In this document: one piece after another, positions 1 to 4,173 of the stretch
Position numbering within the stretch: position 1 is the first letter of the stretch
How the letters are laid out: every line of letters begins with the position of its first letter
Assembly (NCBI GenBank): GCA_900769055.1
Contig: CAAGFF010000120.1
Location: 1 to 5,603 of the forward strand
Direction of reading: 5' to 3'
DNA length: 5,603 bases
From: an uncultured Prevotella sp.
Lineage (GTDB): Bacteria; Bacteroidota; Bacteroidia; Bacteroidales; Bacteroidaceae
Made by a program: the position numbers and the translations under genes
The notes under the pieces: generated by a model
Told to the model about the DNA's origin: nothing
Databases searched by the model: none
The model's input: the letters and a program-made list of their open reading frames with translations, nothing else

Positions 1-601
1 CGACTCTCCCGAGACCTATGCCCTGTGTGCTGAGAAGATTGATGCCCTGGAGGCTATTCCTGCCATCGAGCTTAACATCTCCTGCCCCAACGTGAGGGAC
101 GGCGGCATGGCTTTTGGCGTGACGTGCAGTGGTGCGGCCAGTGTTGTGAGGGCTGTCAGGGAGAGTTATCACAAGACGCTTATCGTGAAGCTGTCGCCCA
201 ATGTCACCAATATCGTGGATATAGCCAAGGCCTGCGAGGCAGAGGGCGCTGATGCTCTGTCGCTGATAAACACCCTCATGGGAATGTCCATCGACATAGA
301 GCGCCGTTGTCCGCGCCTTAGCATCGGTACCGGCGGTCTGAGTGGTCCTGCCGTGAAGCCTGTGGCCGTGCGCATGGTCCATCAGGTGTCGCGTGGTGTC
401 GGCATTCCTGTTGTCGGTCTTGGCGGCATCTGTACTGCTGAGGATGCAATAGAGTTCCTCATGGCTGGTGCCACGGCTATAGAGATTGGCACGGCCAACT
501 TCCTTGACCCTGCCGTATCGGTGAAGGTCAAGAATGGCATTTCCGCATGGCTCGATGCTCATGGATGCTCGTCGGTGAGCGAGATTGTTGGAGTTGTGTG
601 A
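1..601 (+). CDS. pyrD: Dihydroorotate dehydrogenase, catalytic subunit (class 1B), 5'-truncated by window edge
   Basis: This FMN enzyme oxidises dihydroorotate to orotate in pyrimidine synthesis; class 1B enzymes pair with an electron-transfer subunit, PyrK. The reading frame is open from base 2, so the first visible ATG is not the start. About 199 residues are visible, and roughly 100-110 N-terminal residues lie outside, judging from the usual 300-320. Visible family marks are ELNISCPN at 69-92, whose Cys is the catalytic base in the 1B class, then VKLSPNVT, the LINTLMGMSID segment, and the C-terminal FMN phosphate-binding part with VVGLGGI and EIGTANF. The SCPN cysteine separates it from class 2 enzymes, which use Ser. 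pyrK would be expected just upstream but is not in the window. The gene converges on aroC with 29 nt between stop codons. Family assignment is secure. Confidence 0.95.
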   Translation, partial: DSPETYALCAEKIDALEAIPAIELNISCPNVRDGGMAFGVTCSGAASVVRAVRESYHKTLIVKLSPNVTNIVDIAKACEAEGADALSLINTLMGMSIDIERRCPRLSIGTGGLSGPAVKPVAVRMVHQVSRGVGIPVVGLGGICTAEDAIEFLMAGATAIEIGTANFLDPAVSVKVKNGISAWLDAHGCSSVSEIVGVV

Positions 602-616
602 TTACGTCCCTTATAA

Positions 617-655
617 AGCAAACAAGACTGTCAGAGAGTGACAGTCTTGTTTGCT
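617..655 (-). terminator. 16-bp perfect inverted repeat between convergent pyrD and aroC
   Basis: The left arm AGCAAACAAGACTGTC (617-632) and right arm GACAGTCTTGTTTGCT (640-655) are exact reverse complements around a 7-nt loop. On the minus strand the hairpin is followed by TTTATAAGG, a short U run, so it fits best as the aroC terminator. In the plus direction there is no T-tract, so termination of pyrD here would be weaker. The right arm is coding: it holds the last codons of aroC (ANKTV), and the aroC stop starts at the loop edge. The inverted repeat is directly visible; the terminator role is inferred from position. Confidence 0.7.
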
Positions 656-1707
656 AACCAGTTGTCGAGAATTACCATTGCTGCCATGGCCTCGACAACG
701 GGGACGGCTCTTGGCAGCACGCAGGGGTCGTGTCTGCCCCGTGCTTTCAGCGTTGTGGGATTGCCTTCCAGGTCTACCGTCTCCTGCTCCTGCAGTATTG
801 TTGCCACGGGCTTGAACGCCACCCGGAAGTATATGTCCTGTCCGTTGCTGATGCCTCCCTGTATGCCTCCGCTGTGGTTTGATGCTGTTGTAATCTTGCC
901 TTCCTCGTTACGGAAGACATCGTTCTGCTGGCTTCCCTTCGTGGTCACGCAGCCGAATCCCTCACCATATTCAAATCCCTTCACGGCGTTGATGCCCAGC
1001 ATTGCCGCTCCGAGCTGTGCGTGCAGTTTTCCGAATTCCGGCTCTCCCAGTCCCGGAGGGCATCCCCTAATGATGCATGTGATGATGCCTCCAATGGTGT
1101 CGCCCTTGGCCTTGACGCTTGCTATGAGGTCTTCCATCTCCTTTGCCACCCTTGTGTCTGGACACCTGACGATGTTTGTCTCGGCATTGTCCAGGTCGTA
1201 GCATGTATAGTCGCCATCAAGGGCAATGGTGCCCACCTGCGATGTATAAGCCTGTATGGTGATGCCCAACTCTCTCAGAGCCAGCTTGGCGAGTGCTCCT
1301 CCCACACATCTGGCTATGGTAATTCTTGCAGACGAGCGTCCTCCTCCCCTATGGTCCCTGATGCCATACTTCTGATGGTATGTGTAGTCGGCGTGCGAGG
1401 GGCGGAACAGGCACCTCATATTCTCGTAGTCCTGACTGTGCTGGTTGGTGTTTCTGACGACGAAGCCTATGGGGCATCCCGTAGACCGTCCCTCAAACAC
1501 CCCGCTCAGCAGTTCCACCCTGTCAGCTTCCTGCCTGCCTGTTGTTATGTGGCTCTGCCCTGGGCGTCTGCGGTTCAGCTCTTGCTGTATGAAGTCTGTG
1601 TCGATGGCTATTCCTGCAGGCATGCCGTCGACAACTCCTCCCACGGCCTCGCCATGGCTCTCGCCGTATGTGGTTAGTGTGAATATGTTTCCGAAAGTGT
1701 TGCGCAT
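631..1707 (-). CDS. aroC: Chorismate synthase
   Basis: This enzyme converts 5-enolpyruvylshikimate-3-phosphate to chorismate, the last step of the shikimate pathway, using reduced FMN as cofactor. All three family signatures are visible in the 358-residue product: GESHGEAVGGVVDGMP near residues 15-30 (catalytic His18), GGRSSARIT near 122-130, and RHDPCVLPRAVPVVEAM near 325-341. RPSHADYTY at 102-110 carries the second active-site His. The second signature is slightly unusual, reading ARIT where ARET is common. The start at 1707 (MRNTFGN) matches the family N-terminus. An ATG two codons upstream (1713) is equally possible. The longest open frame, from 1761, would add 18 residues inside slyD and has no family support. 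The gene lies 17 nt after the slyD stop on the same strand, so the two are probably cotranscribed. No strong ribosome binding site is seen. Confidence 0.96.
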   Translation of the reverse strand: MRNTFGNIFTLTTYGESHGEAVGGVVDGMPAGIAIDTDFIQQELNRRRPGQSHITTGRQEADRVELLSGVFEGRSTGCPIGFVVRNTNQHSQDYENMRCLFRPSHADYTYHQKYGIRDHRGGGRSSARITIARCVGGALAKLALRELGITIQAYTSQVGTIALDGDYTCYDLDNAETNIVRCPDTRVAKEMEDLIASVKAKGDTIGGIITCIIRGCPPGLGEPEFGKLHAQLGAAMLGINAVKGFEYGEGFGCVTTKGSQQNDVFRNEEGKITTASNHSGGIQGGISNGQDIYFRVAFKPVATILQEQETVDLEGNPTTLKARGRHDPCVLPRAVPVVEAMAAMVILDNWLANKTVTL

Positions 1708-1724
1708 AGTCATGACATTTGTTG

Positions 1725-2381
1725 TTATTCGCCGTGGTGGCCGCATCCGTGGTGCTTGCAATGGTGCTTCTGGCCGTCCTCATGGTGTCCTCCGCAGTGA
1801 CCCTCATGGTGTCCTCCGCAGTGTCCCTCATGGTGTCCTCCGCAGTGTCCCTCAGAGCAGCTGTCGCATCCTCCTCCGCAGCATCCCTCACCGCTGAGCA
1901 TGCTTACGAAGGCAGCCATTTCCTCTGCCGTGGCCTCGTGGGCACTGATAATCCTGCCCTTGAAGTTGAGTCTTCTGCCCGCATAGGGGTGATTAAGGTC
2001 TACCCTCACGGTTTTGTCGCCTATGGAGACTATTTGCCCGTAGAAGCTTTCCTCGCCGTTCTGCAGTGGCACGATGGCTCCCTCGTAGATGTATTCGCTG
2101 TCGAACTTTCCGTTTCTGAAGAATGTTGTCTTCTCTACATCGAATACCCTTGCTGCCACGTGCTCGCCGTAGGCTTGCTCTGGTTCGAGCACGAAGTCGA
2201 AACGCTCGCCTTCCTGAATGCCGGAAAGCTGCTTCTCGAACTCGTCGATGGCTATTCCCATGCCGCTTATAAACTCAAACGGCCTGTTTGGCTTAGTCTC
2301 CTCAAGGAGTTCTGCCTTACTGTCTGTCACGTCATAGAGCTTGTATTCTGCCCTGATGAACTTGTTGGTTGATTGCTCCAT
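1725..2381 (-). CDS. slyD: SlyD-like FKBP-type peptidyl-prolyl isomerase with Cys/His-rich metal-binding tail
   Basis: This is a probable cytoplasmic folding enzyme that isomerises X-Pro bonds and binds metal through its tail; in E. coli, SlyD delivers nickel to hydrogenase and urease maturation. No signal peptide is present. Residues 1-80 and 120-150 form the FKBP fold (FISGMGIAIDEFEKQLSGIQEGE, EPEQAYGEH, then DLNHPYAGRRLNFKGRI). Residues 80-120 correspond to the inserted chaperone flap. The tail from about residue 167 holds 9 Cys and 15 His in 52 residues, starting CCGGGCDSC and including three copies of EGHCGGHH. At 218 residues it is near E. coli SlyD (196) in design. The start at 2381 is the only ATG that gives the complete fold; upstream sequence is A/T-rich with no clear Shine-Dalgarno. 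It heads a probable slyD-aroC unit. Nickel specificity is not shown by sequence. Confidence 0.93.
   Translation of the reverse strand: MEQSTNKFIRAEYKLYDVTDSKAELLEETKPNRPFEFISGMGIAIDEFEKQLSGIQEGERFDFVLEPEQAYGEHVAARVFDVEKTTFFRNGKFDSEYIYEGAIVPLQNGEESFYGQIVSIGDKTVRVDLNHPYAGRRLNFKGRIISAHEATAEEMAAFVSMLSGEGCCGGGCDSCSEGHCGGHHEGHCGGHHEGHCGGHHEDGQKHHCKHHGCGHHGE
1778..1849 (-). repeat. Three 24-bp tandem repeats inside the slyD tail
   Basis: Three consecutive 24-bp units (1778-1801, 1802-1825, 1826-1849) start CCTCATGGTGTCC on the plus strand and differ only at the penultimate base of the unit. A partial fourth copy begins at 1850. Each encodes one EGHCGGHH octapeptide on the minus strand. The unit is a multiple of three, so gain or loss of copies keeps the frame and changes only the number of metal ligands. 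Confidence 0.93.
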
Positions 2382-2415
2382 TTATTATTGTATATTATAG
2401 TTTTATTTCATTTGA

Positions 2416-2478
2416 GGTCAAAGGACTAAAGTCAAAGGTCAAAGGACTAAAGTCAAAGGTCAAAGGACTAAAGTCAAA
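2416..2478. repeat. Perfect 3 x 21-bp tandem repeat upstream of slyD
   Basis: Three exact 21-bp copies occupy 2416-2436, 2437-2457 and 2458-2478, with core GGACTAAAGTC flanked by GTCAAA. The array ends 34 bp before the slyD start codon. Read on the slyD strand it is a series of CTTTGAC words. TTTG is the Bacteroidetes -33 promoter element, and the proximal copy (2422-2419) stands 19 nt from a TATAATAT at 2399-2392, but the latter is a poor match to TAnnTTTG and would give almost no leader. A promoter role is therefore doubtful. The repeat itself is certain. Confidence 0.92.
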
Positions 2479-2671
2479 GGAGCCCCTCCCCAACCCTCCA
2501 TTAAAGGGAGGGAGAGTTGATAGTTGAAAGTTTAATGTTGAAAGTTGATAGTTAATGCTGAATGATTTGAAAGTTCAAGGGGGAGGTAGTAAACAGACAA
2601 ACCACCTACATTAAACCATAAACTATAGTCTTTCAACTATACCCCCCACTGGGGGCTTTGGGGCTTTCTCC
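2479..2671. repeat. Composite intergenic repeat with inverted ends, MITE-like
   Basis: The two ends are imperfect inverted copies of each other. On the left are GGAGCCCC (2479-2486), a hairpin CCCTCC/GGAGGG (2494-2499 with 2507-2512) and ATAGTTGAAAG (2520-2530). On the right, CTTTCAACTAT (2630-2640) is an exact reverse complement of the last word, followed by a hairpin CCCCC/GGGGG (2642-2655) and GGGGCTTTCTCC (2660-2671). Between them lie GTTGAAAGTT twice (2523-2532, 2537-2546) and further variants. CCTCCCC (2485-2491) can also pair with GGGGAGG (2580-2586). There is no open frame of note and no transposase. Short intergenic repeats of this style are common in Bacteroidales as I recall them. 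The boundaries are approximate. Confidence 0.6.
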
Positions 2672-2685
2672 TGACCAATTTTCTG

Positions 2686-2693
2686 CAAAGGTA
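2686..2693 (-). promoter_or_regulatory. Putative Bacteroidetes -7 box for slyD-aroC
   Basis: On the minus strand this reads TACCTTTG, an exact match to TAnnTTTG, followed by CAG. No convincing TTTG is seen 19-21 nt upstream, only a T-rich stretch. Transcription would start near 2680 and give slyD a leader of about 300 nt that contains both repeat blocks. No other exact box lies between here and slyD on that strand. Confidence 0.55.
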
Positions 2694-2903
2694 CAATAAA
2701 AACACGAAAAAGTGCCTGCTTTGCATGGTTTTTTGTTCTTTCCCTTTACTCTTTGTTCTTTCTCTTACTCCTGCCTCCAGGCTGTTGCATGCCGTGCCAG
2801 ATGGCGGTTTGACAAATTGGGCACTATTACGCTTGATATATCGCAGGTTGTTTGATGTAAGTCAAAAAAGGTGGCAAAATGAGTGCTTTTTTCTTGATTA
2901 TGC
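2694..2903. other. Intergenic stretch between divergent promoters, no gene supported
   Basis: This segment separates the minus-strand slyD promoter box from the plus-strand promoter at 2904. It begins with a pyrimidine-rich tract on the plus strand containing TTTGTTCTTTC twice (2732-2742 and 2752-2762, 20 bp apart). The short open frames crossing it on both strands have no recognisable domain, no ribosome binding site, and composition unlike the flanking genes. A TTGACA at 2809-2814 has no good -10 partner. Nothing else is evident. Confidence 0.6.
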
Positions 2904-2934
2904 TTGTGGGGTACGTCCAAAAGGCATAATTTTG
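2904..2934 (+). promoter_or_regulatory. Bacteroidetes-type promoter for the small exported protein
   Basis: TAATTTTG at 2927-2934 matches TAnnTTTG exactly. CTTG at 2903-2906 stands 20 nt upstream and matches three of four bases of the -33 element TTTG, at the canonical spacing of about 19-21 nt. Transcription should begin near 2940. It is the best-formed promoter in the window. Confidence 0.75.
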
Positions 2935-2939
2935 CACCC

Positions 2940-3037
2940 GAAAACAAGAGAATAGGCGCAAGCGAGCGCCGCTAAGGATAACGGGGCACAGGATAACAAA
3001 AGCCCTAATGTTTAATTTAATATAGGAGAATTGAATT
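2940..3037 (+). promoter_or_regulatory. Structured 5' leader with strong ribosome binding site
   Basis: The predicted leader is about 98 nt. It holds a hairpin GGCGC/GCGCC (2955-2959 with 2966-2970, 6-nt loop) and two GGATAAC words (2976-2982, 2991-2997). AGGAG at 3024-3028 stands 9 nt before the ATG and is a clear Shine-Dalgarno, the only strong one in the window. That suggests efficient translation. No known riboswitch class is recognised. The start of transcription is inferred from the -7 box. Confidence 0.5.
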
Positions 3038-3397
3038 ATGAAAAAGATTGTTATGACTCTTGTCGCATTTATGACAATGACAATGGCATTTGCCGGAAAC
3101 AGTGACGCTAAGTCGTACCATGAGACAAATGCTTATGACATGCAGGTGAATATCCGCCGTCTGGGCACCACACTGGGACTCACCATTGACCAGATGGCCG
3201 CTGTGAACTATGTACACAATATGTTCTGCGCAGAAATGCTCGACGCTTCCAAGGCTTCTACTGACAAGAAGGCCGAGAAGGTGAGCGAGGCTGTAGAGAA
3301 GAACCTCACCTATATGTCGTATGTCCTCGACAGCAAGCAGCTGGCAAAGTACACCGCGCTCATCAACAACACTCTTGCAAACCGTGGACTGAAGTAA
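3038..3397 (+). CDS. Small exported protein of unknown function, possibly Spy/CpxP-like
   Basis: The 119-residue product starts MKKIVMTLVAFMTMTMAFA, a typical Sec signal peptide with probable cleavage after Ala19, so the mature part (about 100 residues) should act in the periplasm. There is no lipobox. The mature part looks all-helical and charged. It contains LGLTIDQ at 46-52 and VLDSKQLAKY at 96-105, spaced about 50 residues apart. This resembles the paired LTxxQ motifs of the Spy/CpxP periplasmic chaperone family, though the second motif is degenerate (LDSKQ). A single Cys at 64 leaves no internal disulphide. I recall similar NAYDM...NRGLK proteins as hypothetical proteins in Prevotella-like genomes, but cannot verify it. 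The gene stands alone with its own promoter, strong ribosome binding site and terminator, suggesting independent and perhaps high expression. Coding status is well supported; function is speculative. Confidence 0.85.
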   Translation: MKKIVMTLVAFMTMTMAFAGNSDAKSYHETNAYDMQVNIRRLGTTLGLTIDQMAAVNYVHNMFCAEMLDASKASTDKKAEKVSEAVEKNLTYMSYVLDSKQLAKYTALINNTLANRGLK

Positions 3398-3432
3398 GAA
3401 AACTGAAAATTTTGAGAGAGAAATGAATATCC

Positions 3433-3480
3433 GGGAGACCTCATGCTGCCTTCGTGACTGGCATGGGGTCTCTCTTTTTT
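3433..3480 (+). terminator. Intrinsic terminator of the small exported protein gene
   Basis: The stem core GAGACCTCATGC (3435-3446) pairs with GCATGGGGTCTC (3461-3472) with one G-T wobble, extends by two more pairs on the outside, has a 14-nt loop, and is followed by six T (3475-3480). It begins about 35 nt after the stop codon. This is a textbook Rho-independent terminator and isolates the gene from the next unit. Confidence 0.92.
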
Positions 3481-3542
3481 GTTGCCTTCCTGCTGCGCTT
3501 CAGGGCCGAAATCACGATGCGGGTGCAATTCCCTGTGGCAAT

Positions 3543-3579
3543 AATCCATAATTCGGGTAATAAAATCCATAATCGGGGT
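3543..3579. repeat. Two near-identical 16-bp direct sites upstream of the sensor-gene promoter
   Basis: AATCCATAATTCGGGT (3543-3558) and AATCCATAATCGGGGT (3564-3579) agree at 14 of 16 positions and start 21 bp apart, which is two helical turns. They end 24 bp before the -7 box, in the region where an activator would bind. AraC-family regulators typically use such same-face direct half-sites. The repeat is visible; an operator role is inferred. Confidence 0.6.
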
Positions 3580-3603
3580 GCTGAGAGTTTGCGTTTTTTG
3601 CAG

Positions 3604-3611
3604 TATCTTTG
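3604..3611 (+). promoter_or_regulatory. Bacteroidetes -7 box for the sensor gene and dehydrogenase
   Basis: TATCTTTG is an exact TAnnTTTG match, followed by CACA. There is no TTTG at the expected -33 position; the nearest (3588-3591) is only 12 nt away. A weak -33 combined with tandem sites just upstream would fit an activator-dependent promoter. The transcript should start near 3617, leaving a leader of about 15 nt. Confidence 0.65.
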
Positions 3612-3631
3612 CACAAAACAAGACTCATGAC

Positions 3632-4114
3632 ATGGAAGAGATAAGATTTGATACCATTCAGCAAGTGAACGACCACTACGGGGGGACGACCCTCCATCCC
3701 ATGGTAACCGTCATCCATCTGGAGCGTTCCGGCTATGCTGCCGCCGCCAAGCCGCTCGTGCACTACGGGGTGTATGCCATCTGGCTGAAGGAGACCAAGG
3801 GGTGCAACCTCTCTTATGGACGCACGCCATACGACTTCGACGAGCAGACCGTGACTTCGTTCGAGCCGGGACAGACGGTCACGGTAGAGGTGACAGACCA
3901 GACCATACGCCCCAAGTGCGTAGGACTGCTGTTCCATCCCGACTTTCTCCGCCGCACAGCCCTTGGACGCAACATCCACCGCTACGAGTTCTTCTCCTAC
4001 AGCAGCACCGAGGCCTTGCATCTCTCTGAGCCCGAAATAGAGGTCTTCAGGCAGGTGCTCGACATGATAGACTCCGAGCTCAGGCACCCCATCGACAACC
4101 ACACGCAAAGGTAA
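3632..4114 (+). CDS. AraC-family regulator sensor domain, DNA-binding domain missing
   Basis: The 160-residue product resembles the N-terminal effector-binding half of Bacteroidales AraC-family regulators. The order of segments fits my memory of that subfamily: a start like FDTIQQVNDHYG, TLHPMVTVI near 20-28, a YGVYAIWLK strand, LSYGRTPYDFDE, FEPGQTV, the LLFHPDFLRRTALG segment, FFSY, EALHLSEPE, and a helix ending IDNHTQR. Full-length members are about 300 residues and continue here into two helix-turn-helix motifs. This one stops with TAA, and the 59 nt before the next gene contain no relic of that domain, so it was deleted rather than interrupted. The start at 3632 is chosen because the -7 box at 3604-3611 rules out the longer frame from 3578. 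The sensor part is uninterrupted and keeps its promoter, so it may be a functional stand-alone ligand-binding protein or a recent pseudogene. The target was presumably the neighbouring dehydrogenase gene. Confidence 0.75.
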   Translation: MEEIRFDTIQQVNDHYGGTTLHPMVTVIHLERSGYAAAAKPLVHYGVYAIWLKETKGCNLSYGRTPYDFDEQTVTSFEPGQTVTVEVTDQTIRPKCVGLLFHPDFLRRTALGRNIHRYEFFSYSSTEALHLSEPEIEVFRQVLDMIDSELRHPIDNHTQR

Positions 4115-4173
4115 CTGTTCAATAAAAAAACTATTCGATTAAGAACATATATTCAAAACAACATAAGACAACT

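Noticed and set aside
1708..1761. Longer aroC start at 1761
   Set aside because: The added 18 residues overlap the slyD coding end, are Arg/Pro-rich, and precede the point where the family N-terminus (MRNTFGNIF) begins.
638..1897. Three overlapping plus-strand open frames (638-1201, 1021-1677, 1445-1897) opposite aroC and the 3' end of slyD
   Set aside because: The minus-strand frames carry complete chorismate synthase and SlyD signatures. The plus-strand products have no recognisable domains and follow from codon bias on the other strand.
1719..2372. Plus-strand 217-residue open frame opposite slyD, with repeated VSSAV segments
   Set aside because: It is the antisense reading of the slyD gene and its 24-bp repeats; the SlyD reading has a full FKBP fold and a meaningful metal-binding tail.
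2416..2478. CRISPR array
   Set aside because: The three 21-bp copies are contiguous, with no spacers, and no cas genes are present.
2765..2947. Possible 60-residue minus-strand gene
   Set aside because: No domain, no promoter and no ribosome binding site; it lies across the promoter of the exported protein.
2725..2955. Possible 76-residue plus-strand gene
   Set aside because: No ribosome binding site or known domain is seen. Its 3' part overlaps a strong promoter for the next gene, and it starts in a low-complexity pyrimidine tract.
3578..3631. Longer start for the sensor-domain gene
   Set aside because: The upstream extension covers the -7 box at 3604-3611, so it would not be transcribed from that promoter. 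The family N-terminus begins near MEEIRFDTI.
3512..4108. Minus-strand 198-residue open frame opposite the sensor gene
   Set aside because: It is antisense to a frame with family resemblance and its own promoter; no domain is recognisable.
4115..4173. Remnant of the missing AraC helix-turn-helix region or a separate promoter for the dehydrogenase
   Set aside because: Only 59 A/T-rich bases are present; the reading past the TAA shows no helix-turn-helix residues, and no TAnnTTTG box is found.
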